The notes under the pieces were generated by a model, which saw nothing but the letters and a program-made list of their open reading frames with translations, was not told the DNA's origin and ran no database searches. Below are positions 27,402 through 37,068 of a stretch of DNA of 64,000 nt, in pieces. Position numbers and translations under genes: made by a program. The stretch's first letter is position 1, and every line of letters begins with the position of its first letter. The DNA lies in assembly GCF_018223745.1 (NCBI RefSeq), contig NZ_CP073653.1, positions 487,001 to 551,000 of the forward strand, given 5' to 3'. The DNA comes from Clostridium beijerinckii. Its GTDB lineage: Bacteria; Bacillota; Clostridia; Clostridiales; Clostridiaceae.

Positions 27402-29270
27402 GGGAGTGTCGCAAAATGATTAAATTTTAATCAGGAGCGATGCTCCTTTTCGGTTTAAGCCAGCAAATCTCCAAATATTTGAAATACAATATTAATTATT
27501 TAAAGAATTCTGATTTTTAAGCACACTAAAATAAGCCTAGTTAATTTATTCCATAATTAGGCAGTAGGTTTCAATTCATGAAGATGATTCTGAGTTTTTT
27601 CATTTTGTATTTTTGAATGTAATTTGTTAATATTATAACCAAAACAAAGCAAAATAAATTCAGTTTGAACGCTATTTTTTCCACGTGTTAAAAATCTATT
27701 GAATTCATAATCACTTTTTAGAACTCCAAATGCTCCTTCGACCTGAATAGATCTATTCATTCTTAATTTAGTTCCAAATTCAGTTGTAATATTTTTATAG
27801 GATATTTCACGCTTTTCCACAAAAGTTTTTGAAACCTGCATTTTTCTATTTCCTTTTGCTTTTGTGCATTTTACTTTGTAATCGCAATTATCACAGTTTT
27901 CGCATTCATACACAGTTACTTCTGATTTGTATCCACTTGCGGATTTTCTATAAATAATAGAGGTAGGTATTAATTTTCTATTGTTATGACAAATATAAAA
28001 ATCCGATTCAGCATCATATTTCATATTTTCGCGCTTACTTATATCATTTTTAAAACTTCTTTTTTCCACTTCTCATAAGTTTGTGGTTTTATATAAGGAG
28101 TTTGCTTATTTGATTCTAAGAATAAATAGTTTTCTTCGCTTTCATAACCTGAGTCTGCAATTATATTAAGATATTTACGACCAATTTTTTTCTTTCATAT
28201 TATTAAGCATAGGTATTAATGTTGCTATATCATTTCTATCATCAAATATTCCGACGCCGGTTACGTATTCACTTTCAACTGCGATTTGCACATTATATGC
28301 AGGTTTTAATTGACTATTTCTCATATGATCATCTTTCATATGCATGAAAGTTGCGTCTGGATCAGTTTTAGAATAACTATTTCTTTTTGAAAATATTTTT
28401 TTACTCAAATTATATTTTTCTTCTCTCTCTTTATATTCAGATAGTTGCTCTGTCCACTTTTGAATTTTGGTTTTTCTTTTACCAATTCCATGAACAAACT
28501 CTATGTTTCTTTTCTTTTTTTCATATTCAAGCCATTGAAGAATTTTATCAATATCATCTATTAATGTTTCTTTCTGAACAGTAAATTTTTTTAATTCTCC
28601 AAGGTTAATATTTTCTAAAAGAACAAGAATTTTATCAAACATTTTTTCTTCATTTTTTAAAATAGTTTTTTTCCAAACAAATGTATAACGATTAGCATTC
28701 GCTTCGATTTTAGTACCATCAATAAATGCATTTTCAAATAGTATTTCATTTTGATTTGCTAAATAATTAACTTGTTGATAAAATAAATCTTCAATTACCT
28801 CATTTGAAATATAGTCTTTACGAAATCTACTGATTGTAGCATGATCCGGTGCCTTATAACATTGAAGTAACCACTTAAAATTTATATCTCTTTTGCATGC
28901 TTTTTCGATTTTCCTGCTTGAATAAATATTTTGAGAATAAGCATATGATATTATTTTGAACATAATTTTAGGTTCCACTGCCGGTTTTCTTCCAACGGAA
29001 GAGTACGCCTTATACAACTTCGTGTAATCTAATCCCTCCAATACATGGCTTAGCAAGCGGACTGAATCATCTGATGGTATTAAATTTTCTAGATTTAATG
29101 GTAATATAAGTTGAAAATTATCATTAATCTCAGTATAATCTTTATTGTGTAATTTGGTTTTTAGCATAAGTAAATTATACAATGAATGTGAGTTCTTCGG
29201 AATTCACATTTTTTATATCTAAAAAAATGAGCCGCTACAAAACTAACTATGTTAGTTTTGCAACAGCCCC
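27402..29270 (-). mobile_element. IS1182-family insertion sequence, copy 2 (inverted, transposase frameshifted)
   Basis: 1869 bases, the same length as copy 1 and in opposite orientation. The terminal repeats, inner hairpin and coding sequence read as identical except for two one-base indels in A/T runs that cancel in length. It stands just upstream of the MATE gene, and its outer end leaves about 70 bases to that start codon. Confidence 0.93.
27557..29167 (-). pseudogene. IS1182-family transposase with two homopolymer frameshifts
   Basis: The frame matches copy 1 until a run of seven T at 28185-28191 (six A in copy 1 at 24325-24330), after which it ends within a few codons. A second indel, six T at 28060-28065 against seven A in copy 1 (24450-24456), restores the original frame for the last 170 residues. 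The product would stop after about 330 residues, losing the catalytic C-terminus. The intervening 120 bases would be read out of frame. Either a true decay, a slippage site, or homopolymer sequencing error. Confidence 0.88.
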
Positions 29271-29353
29271 TTTTATAAAGAGGTTGACTCTATTCCAACT
29301 ATAGACTTTATAATTTATATTAGGAAATATGTTTGTAAAGGGAAGATAAAAAT

Positions 29354-30658
29354 ATGTTTAAAAAGTTTTTAAAATACTCTATTCCATCAGCATCGGCTAT
29401 GTTTGTATCGTCATTATATACAGTTATAGATGGTATTTTTGTAGGTCGAGGTGTAGGAGATTTGGGGTTAGCAGCAGTTGCAATTGCAATGCCAGCTACA
29501 ATAGTTTTATTTGGAATAGCTACAATGTTTGCAGTTGGCGGAGGTGCTCTAGTTTCTAAAAACTTTGGAGCTAAAGATAAAGAAAGGGCAGTATATATTT
29601 TTCGCCAAGCATTTAAATCAATTATAATATTAAGTAGTATTATTAGTTTTGTATTTATAGTTTTTTCGGAGTACATAGTAGTTCTTTTGGGGGCGACTGA
29701 AAATTTGAAGGAGTTATCGGCAGAATTTTTGAGATACTATTCATTGTTTTGTATACCTAGTTTGTTAGGAATAACTTTGAATGGATTCATTAGAAATGAT
29801 GGAGGTCCTAAGTTAGCTATGATATCAACGATAGCTGGTACAGTGGTAAATATATTATTAGATTATATATTTATATTTCCTTTAAATATGGGTGTTAGGG
29901 GCGCCGCTATTGCTACTGGACTTGGGCAAGTGGCGACAATAGCTATAATACTGCCTCATTTTTTAAAGAAGAAAGGTCAATTAACTTTTGGAAATGTGAA
30001 GCTGGAAATGAAAGTGGTTAAAGAGATTATTACCATAGGTTTCCCATCGTTTTTTGCAGAAGCAGCCTTTTCGATAATAATATTCTTCTATAATATAGTT
30101 TTAGGAATCTATATGAGAGAGGAAGGAATTGCGTCATATAGTATAATAAATTATATAACTACAAATATTTATATGATGCTTCTAGGTGTTAGTTTAGGAG
30201 CCCAACCATTAATAAGTTACTATTTTGGAGCGAGGGAGACAAAAAAGATGTTTACATTTTATAAGTTTGCACTAATAGCGTCAGTCTCGGTAAACTTATT
30301 GTTTACCTTAGTATGCTTTATATTTGGAAGAAATCTTATAGGTTTGTTTACAACAGATAAGGAATTAATAAATATAGCGTATATTGGACTTAATATGACT
30401 AATTTAGCTTATTTTTTCACAGGATTAAATTTAAGCACATCGATGTACTATCAATCTATAGAAATGCCAAAGTTCTCTAACTTAATTTGTGCTTTTAGAT
30501 CTTTTGTATTTTTGCCAGTAATTTTATTTTTAGCTGCACATTATTATGGTACAAATGGAATATGGGCTAGTATGATTTTTTCAGAAATATTAACGTTTTT
30601 AGCAGTAAACATTGTTACTAATACAAAAACTAATACAAAAAAAGCTATATCAGTATAA
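29354..30658 (+). CDS. MATE family efflux transporter
   Basis: 434 residues, twelve predicted membrane segments in two MatE halves; GGGALVSKNFGAKDKERA near 61-78 and LGAQPLISYYFGARETKKM near 280-298 are the repeated family motifs. Such pumps export drugs or metabolites using sodium or proton gradients. It is followed 20 bases later by a MerR regulator with a putative ligand-binding domain, so drug-induced control of the pair is plausible. IS copy 2 lies just upstream and may have altered its promoter. Confidence 0.92.
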   Translation: MFKKFLKYSIPSASAMFVSSLYTVIDGIFVGRGVGDLGLAAVAIAMPATIVLFGIATMFAVGGGALVSKNFGAKDKERAVYIFRQAFKSIIILSSIISFVFIVFSEYIVVLLGATENLKELSAEFLRYYSLFCIPSLLGITLNGFIRNDGGPKLAMISTIAGTVVNILLDYIFIFPLNMGVRGAAIATGLGQVATIAIILPHFLKKKGQLTFGNVKLEMKVVKEIITIGFPSFFAEAAFSIIIFFYNIVLGIYMREEGIASYSIINYITTNIYMMLLGVSLGAQPLISYYFGARETKKMFTFYKFALIASVSVNLLFTLVCFIFGRNLIGLFTTDKELINIAYIGLNMTNLAYFFTGLNLSTSMYYQSIEMPKFSNLICAFRSFVFLPVILFLAAHYYGTNGIWASMIFSEILTFLAVNIVTNTKTNTKKAISV

Positions 30659-30678
30659 GGTGGCAAGGGGGATAAATA

Positions 30679-31503
30679 TTGAGTAATTTTTCTATTGGGG
30701 AAATGTCAAAATTGAATAACATATCAATTCAGACACTGAGATATTATGACAAAATAGGCTTGCTAAAACCAAAGGTCATTAGTGAAAAAAGCCAATATAG
30801 GTATTATAGTATAGAACAATTTTTTCAAATGGATGTGATTAAATATTATAAGACATTGGGATTATCCCTAAATGAAATAAAAAAATTAATGGGTAGAAGC
30901 ACTTCTATGGAAGAAAAACTTGATATGATAAATTTTCAGCAAGAGGTTTTGGAAAATAAACTATTAGAAATGGAAATAATAAAAAATCACTTAGAGTATA
31001 TGAAAAACACAGTTTCTTCAATTATTGAATATGAAACTGATAAAATATTTATTAAATATAATGAAAAAAGGGAATATATAAGTTATGATTGCGTTTCAGC
31101 CACTATTGATGAATTGGAAATTAATTATAGAAAAGTAATGCCTAATAGTGAAAATCAGCTAGAAAAATTAAGTTATGAATTATCCTCAATGGTTTCCTAT
31201 GATGAGTTAAAAGAAAAGATGGTTTATAAGAATATAATGACAAATAATTATGTAAGAATGTTAAAAAATGAAGGAAGGGCAATTGTCTTACCAGAGGGAG
31301 AGTATATAACAATATATTTTGAAGGTGGATGTTTTGAAAATAAGAAATATTATAATAAAATTATTGATTATATAAATAAGAATAATATTAAGATAAGTGG
31401 CGATTTCCATGAAGTGTATATCCTTCCTCAAGTAAATGAAGATGGAAAAGAGAATACTTTGATGAAGCTTGAGATAATGAAAAAAAGAATTAACATATGT
31501 TAA
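30679..31503 (+). CDS. MerR-family regulator with GyrI-like effector domain
   Basis: 274 residues starting at TTG 30679, with AAGGGGGA upstream. The winged helix at the N-terminus (FSIGEMSKLNNISIQTLRYY, then YRYYSIEQFFQMDVIKYYK) is of the BmrR/MerR type and is followed by a dimerisation coiled coil (about 80-115). The C-terminal half resembles the GyrI-like small-molecule sensor of multidrug regulators (GEYITIYFEGGC, then VYILPQV). Position after a MATE pump suggests it controls that pump. Confidence 0.87.
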   Translation: MSNFSIGEMSKLNNISIQTLRYYDKIGLLKPKVISEKSQYRYYSIEQFFQMDVIKYYKTLGLSLNEIKKLMGRSTSMEEKLDMINFQQEVLENKLLEMEIIKNHLEYMKNTVSSIIEYETDKIFIKYNEKREYISYDCVSATIDELEINYRKVMPNSENQLEKLSYELSSMVSYDELKEKMVYKNIMTNNYVRMLKNEGRAIVLPEGEYITIYFEGGCFENKKYYNKIIDYINKNNIKISGDFHEVYILPQVNEDGKENTLMKLEIMKKRINIC

Positions 31504-32125
31504 AAGAAATTCATGATAAACTGATTGCTCTGACAGATGAAGAATTAAGAATTTTAAATGGAGAGAATTCTGTAGATAGAAGTATTTATACAGATTATGA
31601 TGAAGGAGAATATCTATATTTTAAAGCTTCTGAAAGAAAAAATATTCAAGAGTTATTAGAAAAAATAATAATTGAGCTGTATACTAATTCGATAATGAAA
31701 AAGCGACAATAAAATTGCTAGTAGGGCTTTTATTAGTGGAGTTAGTAAAAAATTCACAGGATATAGAGACATATTCTGTGGATAACTATGAGAAGATGTT
31801 GATAATTCAGAGTCTTAAATACATAGAGGAATTTTATAGTACAGCTACTCTGCTAGAACTCTCAGAAAAATTAAATCAACCAGATTATAAATTTAGCAAA
31901 TTTATAAAGATACATACTAAAATGACTTTTAAAGAATTATTGAAAGAAAAAAAGTTAAGCAAAGCAGTTGAATTAATCAAATTAACTGAGTATTCGATTA
32001 TTGAAATAATTGAGTTTGTAGGATATGAGAATCCAACATACTTTTACAAGATATTCAAGAAAAAATTTGGAATGACGCCTAGAGAATATAAAATGAACAG
32101 AATTAACAATTTTAGATTTACTTAA
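31497..32125 (+). pseudogene. AraC-family regulator, frameshifted and N-terminally short
   Basis: Two frames make one AraC-type protein. The first (31497-31712) ends in KKRQ-stop; the second, read one frame on from the A run at 31698-31702, continues smoothly as KKATIKLLVGLLLVEL and holds the complete double HTH to 32125 (LLELSEKLNQPDYKFSKFI, then FVGYENPTYFYKIFKKKFG). Adding one A would join them. Even joined, about 207 residues is too short to include the usual N-terminal cupin domain. The first ATG overlaps the MerR stop. Probably a decaying remnant; a sequencing error at the A run cannot be excluded. Confidence 0.75.
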
Positions 32126-32281
32126 ATTAGAAAAGTTTCTAAGTTGAAATGAAAGGAATATATAACTTTTAAATAATTTAATTTATATTTAAAGATTATT
32201 TATTCAGCAGTGCTATAGTTTAGAATAAATTTTAATGGGTTAATCTCTTTTAAAACATATATAATGCATAATTGAATGAAG

Positions 32282-32319
32282 AAGCTATCTTAATGAAAAG
32301 TTGAGAGAGCTTTTTTATT
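32282..32319 (+). terminator. Terminator after the AraC remnant
   Basis: AAGCTATCTTAA (32282-32293) pairs with TTGAGAGAGCTT (32301-32312), one mismatch and one wobble, followed by six T. The rest of the 345-base gap to the ROK gene shows no gene. Confidence 0.65.
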
Positions 32320-32469
32320 GGTAATTGAGATGATTTGAGGTTACTTACTTTGAATTGAAAGAGGTTTAACATTATGCTATGATTATTTTAGTAAACGTTA
32401 TTTTGGTAAGTATTAGGACATAGAGTTTGGGTGAATTAAATTTTAAGTATAATAATGAGAGGTGTAGAG

Positions 32470-33363
32470 ATGAGATATTTAGTGTTAGATGTAGGTGGAA
32501 GTTCTATTAAGTATGCACTGATGACAGAGGATTTGGAGTTTATTGAAAGGGGTAAAAAACCAACACCACTTGATAAAATTGAAAGTTTTATAGATGTAAT
32601 AGGCGAAATCTATGATATATATAAAGATGATATAGAAGGAATGGCTATAAGTATGCCAGGAGTATTAGATAGTGAAAAAGGCTATGCTTATACAGGTGGT
32701 GCACTATCATATAATGAAGGTAAAGAGATTGTAAAAATTCTTAAAGAAAGATGTCCGACAAAGATTACAATAGAGAATGATGGAAAATGTGCAGCTTTAG
32801 CAGAGGTTTGGAAAGGAAGTTTAAAAGATTTCGATGATGGAGTTGTAATAGTACTAGGAACAGGTGTAGGTGGAGGAATAGTTCGAAATAAGAAAATCCA
32901 TAAAGGAAAAAACTTCTTTGCAGGTGAGTTTAGTTTTATAAATACAAATGTAAATAATACTGAGAACACGGATGAGTGTTGGGGATCTATAAGTGGTTCT
33001 AAAGCATTGATAAATGAAGTTGCAAAGGTAAAAAGTCTTCAGCCAGATGAATTAGATGGGTATAAAATATTTGAATATGCAAATAACAACGATCCAGATA
33101 TTCTTGAAATTTTAGATGATTTCACTTATAAGCTAGCAGTACAAATTTTTAATTTACAGTGTATATTAGATCCGGAAATATTTGCAATCGGTGGAGGGAT
33201 AAGTAGTCAAGAGATATTGATACAATATATTAAGAGGAATGTGGACAAGTATCACAAGAGTTTTGAAATTGATGATTTACCACTACCTAATGTAGTTGGC
33301 TGTAAGTTTAGAAATGATGCTAATCTCATAGGAGCACTATACAATTTTATAACTAGCAAATGA
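32470..33363 (+). CDS. ROK family sugar kinase or sugar-binding protein
   Basis: 297 residues from ATG 32470 (AGAGGTG upstream; an in-frame ATG at 32455 overlaps that site). ROK features: N-terminal phosphate loop LVLDVGGSSIKYALM, ENDGKCAALAE near 105-115 with the catalytic Asp region, and VIVLGTGVGGGIV near 131-143. The cysteine-rich zinc motif of classical ROK kinases (CxCGxxGCxE) is absent; the region reads GEFSFINTNVNNTENTDEC. Likely phosphorylates a hexose or amino sugar; no sugar genes adjoin it. Confidence 0.85.
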   Translation: MRYLVLDVGGSSIKYALMTEDLEFIERGKKPTPLDKIESFIDVIGEIYDIYKDDIEGMAISMPGVLDSEKGYAYTGGALSYNEGKEIVKILKERCPTKITIENDGKCAALAEVWKGSLKDFDDGVVIVLGTGVGGGIVRNKKIHKGKNFFAGEFSFINTNVNNTENTDECWGSISGSKALINEVAKVKSLQPDELDGYKIFEYANNNDPDILEILDDFTYKLAVQIFNLQCILDPEIFAIGGGISSQEILIQYIKRNVDKYHKSFEIDDLPLPNVVGCKFRNDANLIGALYNFITSK

Positions 33364-33466
33364 AATATGATTGTATTAAATGTTGGCGGCATTTTATGGA
33401 AGAATGTCATTAGCATTTAGCTTTTCTAATAATAACATTATATAAATTAACTTAGTAATAATATAT

Positions 33467-33502
33467 AAAATGGAGTGATTCTAAAAAGAATCGCTCCATT
33501 TT
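33467..33502. terminator. Bidirectional terminator between the ROK gene and glnN
   Basis: Perfect 16-base arms 33467-33482 and 33487-33502 with a 4-base loop, between convergent genes. Confidence 0.88.
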
Positions 33503-33518
33503 ATATAAAGATTTTATA

Positions 33519-35612
33519 TTAAACGTTGAATAACATATCGCTATAAGTTGGAAGTGGCCAGAACTCTTCGTCTACTAGAGTTTCAAGCTTATCAGCATCA
33601 GCTCTTAAAGTATTCATTTGTTCAAATACTTCATATCTGTACATCATTCCTAAATCGAATATATCACCTTCGAAGTTATCAGCCTTTTCAACTGCTTTTT
33701 CAAGAAGTGAAACATTTTTATTTAATGAAGCTAATAAAGTTGAAATTTCAGTTAATGATTCAGTTTGAACTGAAATATCTACATTTATACCTGTAGCCTT
33801 TATTGTGTTTATTGATTCAGCAAGACTTGTAGTATATTGAATTACAGCAGGTATAATTTGACGTTTTGCCATTTCAAGTGTTGTTAAAGCTTCAATATTT
33901 ATAATTTTATTGTAGTTTTCTAAAGTGATTTCATAACGAGATGTTGATTCTACTCTAGTTAAAACTCCATGCTTTTCTAATACAGCTTGATTCTTCTCAT
34001 CTATCATAGCTTTAGCAGCTTCTACAGTTGAGTGAATATTTGGAAGACCTCTTCTTTCTGCTTCAGCAACCCATTCATCTGAATATCCATTACCATTAAA
34101 TATAATTTTCTTATGGTTCTTAACAATATCAGTTAAGATTGCTTGGATTTCAGCATCTAAATCAGTAGCCTTTTCAAGTTTATCTGCAATTTCAGATAAA
34201 GTTTCAGCAACTATAGTATTTAATACAAAGTTACATCCAGCAATTGAAGCAGAAGATGGAACCATTCTAAATTCGAATTTATTTCCAGTAAACGCAAATG
34301 GAGAAGTTCTGTTTCTATCAGTTGCATCCTTTGGAAGTGGAGGTAATGTATTTACTCCAATAGTTAATTCACTTGCAGACTTAGAACTTGTAGCTGGACC
34401 CTTTTCAATTTGTTCTAATACATCCTCTAATTGATCGCCTAAGAAGATAGAGATTATAGCAGGAGGAGCTTCGTTAGCACCTAATCTATGATCATTTCCA
34501 GCATTAGCAGCTGATACTCTTAATAAGCTTGGATATTCATCAACAGCTTTTATTACAGCACAAAGGAATAAAAGGAATTGTTGATTTTCGTGTGGAGATT
34601 TACCTGGTTCAAGAAGATTCATTCCATCATCAGTACCCATTGACCAGTTATTATGCTTACCTGATCCGTTTACGCCAGCGAATGGTTTTTCATGAAGCAA
34701 GCAATATAAATCATGTTTTGCAGCAACTTTCTTCATTATTTCCATTGTAAGTTGGTTATGGTCAGTCGATATATTTGTTGTGCTAAATATAGGAGCTAAC
34801 TCATGTTGAGCAGGAGCAACTTCGTTATGCTTAGTTTTAGCTAATATTCCAAGCTTCCAAAGTTCTTCATCTACTTCTTTCATGAAATCAGAAATTCTTT
34901 GTTTGATTGTTCCAAAGTAATGATCTTCAAGTTCTTGACCCTTTGAAGGTTTTGCTCCGAATAATGTTCTTCCTGTTAAGATAAGGTCTTTACGAGCATC
35001 ATACATTGACTTATCGATTAGGAAGTATTCTTGTTCAGGACCAACAGTTGTAATTACTCTTTTAGTAGTAGTATTACCTAATGCTTTTAAAACACGTAGA
35101 GCTTGTTTGTTTAAAGCTTCCATTGAACGTAATAATGGAGTTTTCTTATCTAAAGCTTCTCCGTTATAAGAACAGAATGCAGTTGGTATACATAAAGAAC
35201 CATCTTTTAGGAATGCTGGTGAAGTACAATCCCATGCAGTATATCCTCTAGCTTCAAAAGTAGCTCTAAGTCCTCCTGAAGGGAATGAAGATGCATCTGG
35301 TTCACCTTTGATTAATTCTTTTCCTGAGAATTCTAATATAACTTTTCCGTCAGAAGTTGGATTTATAAAAGAATCATGCTTTTCAGCAGTAATTCCAGTC
35401 ATAGGTTGGAACCAGTGAGTAAAGTGAGTAGCACCTTTTTCAACAGCCCAATCTTTCATTGCAGCTGCAACAACATCTGCTACATCTGGTTCAAGAGTAG
35501 TTCCTTTTTCAATTGTCTTTTTTAAAGCTTTATAAGTAGCTTTAGGAAGACGTTCTTTCATTACAGCATCGCTGAATACATTTGAAGCAAAAATTTCATT
35601 GATTTTGTTCAT
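33519..35612 (-). CDS. glnN: Type III glutamine synthetase
   Basis: ATP-dependent amidation of glutamate to glutamine, cytoplasmic. 697 residues, the large GSIII size, clearly longer than GSI (about 450). Visible GSIII features are THWFQPMTG near 80, [16 protein letters not shown] near 259-275, the metal/ATP region [20 protein letters not shown] near 315, and [19 protein letters not shown] near 359. The start ATG (complement of 35610-35612) has a GGGGATC-type site upstream. The leader carries a promoter, two hexaloop hairpins and an attenuator, suggesting control by antitermination. Confidence 0.97.
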   Translation of the reverse strand: MNKINEIFASNVFSDAVMKERLPKATYKALKKTIEKGTTLEPDVADVVAAAMKDWAVEKGATHFTHWFQPMTGITAEKHDSFINPTSDGKVILEFSGKELIKGEPDASSFPSGGLRATFEARGYTAWDCTSPAFLKDGSLCIPTAFCSYNGEALDKKTPLLRSMEALNKQALRVLKALGNTTTKRVITTVGPEQEYFLIDKSMYDARKDLILTGRTLFGAKPSKGQELEDHYFGTIKQRISDFMKEVDEELWKLGILAKTKHNEVAPAQHELAPIFSTTNISTDHNQLTMEIMKKVAAKHDLYCLLHEKPFAGVNGSGKHNNWSMGTDDGMNLLEPGKSPHENQQFLLFLCAVIKAVDEYPSLLRVSAANAGNDHRLGANEAPPAIISIFLGDQLEDVLEQIEKGPATSSKSASELTIGVNTLPPLPKDATDRNRTSPFAFTGNKFEFRMVPSSASIAGCNFVLNTIVAETLSEIADKLEKATDLDAEIQAILTDIVKNHKKIIFNGNGYSDEWVAEAERRGLPNIHSTVEAAKAMIDEKNQAVLEKHGVLTRVESTSRYEITLENYNKIINIEALTTLEMAKRQIIPAVIQYTTSLAESINTIKATGINVDISVQTESLTEISTLLASLNKNVSLLEKAVEKADNFEGDIFDLGMMYRYEVFEQMNTLRADADKLETLVDEEFWPLPTYSDMLFNV

Positions 35613-35790
35613 TAATAAGATCCCCTTTCAGAATACACAACATTTATTTAAATTAATATTAACTAATTAAAAACATTAATAATTTAAAAAAAATTTTAGA
35701 GTATAAATGATAAATTGTCAACAAGAAATAAGAAATTGCCACATAGAAGTTTTTGCCATATAAATTCATATATGGCAAAAAATTCATATT

Positions 35791-35908
35791 AAAAAAATAA
35801 AAAGCTAAAGAATTATTTTAATATTCTCTAGCTCCTTTGCTAAAATCTTATTCAATTAATAAATTAAACATAGTTAATATATAACACTGCTAAGACTACC
35901 ATAGTCTT
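35791..35908 (-). promoter_or_regulatory. Candidate ANTAR-type two-hairpin antitermination leader of glnN
   Basis: Read on the minus strand. Hairpin 1 (35908-35892) has stem AAGACT/AGTCTT and hexaloop ATGGTA. Hairpin 2 (35844-35827) has stem TTTAGC/GCTAGA and hexaloop AAAGGA. Both loops have A at position 1 and G at position 4, the pattern known for ANTAR targets. A terminator follows: AGCTAGAGAAT (35833-35823) with ATTCTTTAGCT (35813-35803), then T-rich sequence to 35791. Hairpin 2 uses the GCTAGA that forms the terminator's 5' arm, so the two exclude each other. The roughly 47-base linker is long. Confidence 0.7.
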
Positions 35909-35925
35909 AAGTATTTTCTATAATA

Positions 35926-35954
35926 ATTATACTATATTGTTATAGGTTGTACAA
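35926..35954 (-). promoter_or_regulatory. Sigma-A promoter of the glnN leader
   Basis: On the minus strand TTGTAC (35954-35949), 17-base spacer, TATAAT (35931-35926). The transcript would begin about 10 bases before the first leader hairpin. Confidence 0.75.
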
Positions 35955-36103
35955 TACAAAAATCCGATTTTTTGCAGTAAAAAATTAGTAGAAATTTAAA
36001 TGTTTATATTATATTTTTACTAATTTTAATATAAGAATTATAATTAAAAAAATTATTCTGATATGGTTTTATTCATAGAAGATATATTATTAAGGTATAT
36101 AAG

Positions 36104-36153
36104 TTCAAAATAACATAATTAATTTTTTATAAAATTAATTATGTTATTTTGAA
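36104..36153. repeat. Perfect 23-base inverted repeat in the glnN-ogt intergenic region
   Basis: Arms 36104-36126 and 36131-36153 are fully complementary around a TTAT loop. It lies between two divergent genes, where no terminator is needed. The remaining bases of the 36.0-36.36 kb spacer show no gene. Confidence 0.75.
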
Positions 36154-36366
36154 TTTAATTTTATGGTAATATATTAAGTAAAAAAGTTTCTAGTCTGATC
36201 AAAAGATATTAGTTTTTATATAGAGATGAAAAGTATGTTCAGGTATGTTAGTGACATAAGCAGGATTTCTCACTATATAATTAAAGAATTTTTGCAAAAT
36301 AGGAGTGAAGAAGCACCTATTCTAATTGTAATATAAAAAAATAATATTGAGAAAAGGAAGAGTATT

Positions 36367-36834
36367 ATGGAAAATGTATATTACTATAACACTAAAATTG
36401 GGAAAATCAGTATAGTGGAAAATGGGGCAGCAATTACAAAAATTTGTTTTGTAAACAAAGATGAACTTAATGTTGAAGGAAATGAAACAGAGTTATTACG
36501 GAAAGCTATAAAACAATTGGAAGAGTTTTTTGAAGGAGAGCGGAATTGTTTTGATTTACCATTAGCACCTAAGGGGACGGAGTTCCAAAGAAAAGTATGG
36601 AGTGCTCTACAAGAGATTCCTTTTGGAGAAACAAGGAGTTATGGTGAAATTGCCCAAATAGTAGGTAATGAGAAAGCGGCGAGAGCTGTTGGTATGGCTA
36701 ATAATAAAAATCCAATTCCAATTATAATACCTTGTCATAGAGTAATTGGTGCTAATGGTAAATTGGTCGGATATGCTGGTGGTCTTAATATAAAGGAAAA
36801 GCTTCTTAAAATTGAGAAGGATTATAAAAGATGA
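36367..36834 (+). CDS. ogt: Methylated-DNA-protein-cysteine S-methyltransferase
   Basis: Direct-repair protein that moves the methyl group from O6-methylguanine to its own cysteine. 155 residues; the active-site motif IPCHRVIG is near residues 118-125, preceded by the DNA-recognition helix (RSYGEIAQIVGNEKAARAVG, about 92-111) and followed by GYAGGLNIKEKLL. AAAGGAAGAG lies upstream of the ATG at 36367. Monocistronic. Ogt versus an Ada-type C-terminal domain cannot be separated, but no Ada N-terminal domain is present. Confidence 0.95.
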   Translation: MENVYYYNTKIGKISIVENGAAITKICFVNKDELNVEGNETELLRKAIKQLEEFFEGERNCFDLPLAPKGTEFQRKVWSALQEIPFGETRSYGEIAQIVGNEKAARAVGMANNKNPIPIIIPCHRVIGANGKLVGYAGGLNIKEKLLKIEKDYKR

Positions 36835-37008
36835 CTTAAAAAATAATATGATTTAATAATATAGGTGAGCGAGTCTTTATAAATAGTAAACTATTTGTAG
36901 AGATTTGCTTTTTTTACTTACGACAAATAAATAACATTGTTTCAAGTAAAGTTTCAGTTCTTTAAATAATTATTATATAAGGTATTTTAGGTGAATGATG
37001 ATTAAAGT

Positions 37009-37055
37009 GCTTATAAGTATTGAAAAAATAATTAAATGTACTTATAATTACTTAT
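37009..37055 (+). promoter_or_regulatory. TTATAAGTA repeat cluster upstream of the DeoR-like gene
   Basis: GCTTATAAGTATTGAA (37009-37024) contains TTATAAGTA (37011-37019); its complement TACTTATAA occurs at 37039-37047 and TTACTTAT at 37048-37055. The same elements recur at 37743-37779 before the next gene. Confidence 0.45.
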
Positions 37056-37068
37056 GAGGGGTGATTTT

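Noticed and set aside
23246..29270. Interpretation of the IS pair as a working compound transposon
   Set aside because: Outer ends show no common target duplication, and the inner genes look like ordinary chromosomal metabolism genes, so only the possibility is noted.
33548..33796. Plus-strand frames opposite glnN (also 34529-34750)
   Set aside because: Shadows of glnN with no family match or start signal.
36241..36366. T-box or other amino-acid riboswitch near glnN/ogt
   Set aside because: No T-box sequence or specifier stem; the features near glnN are better explained by the two-hairpin leader on the minus strand.
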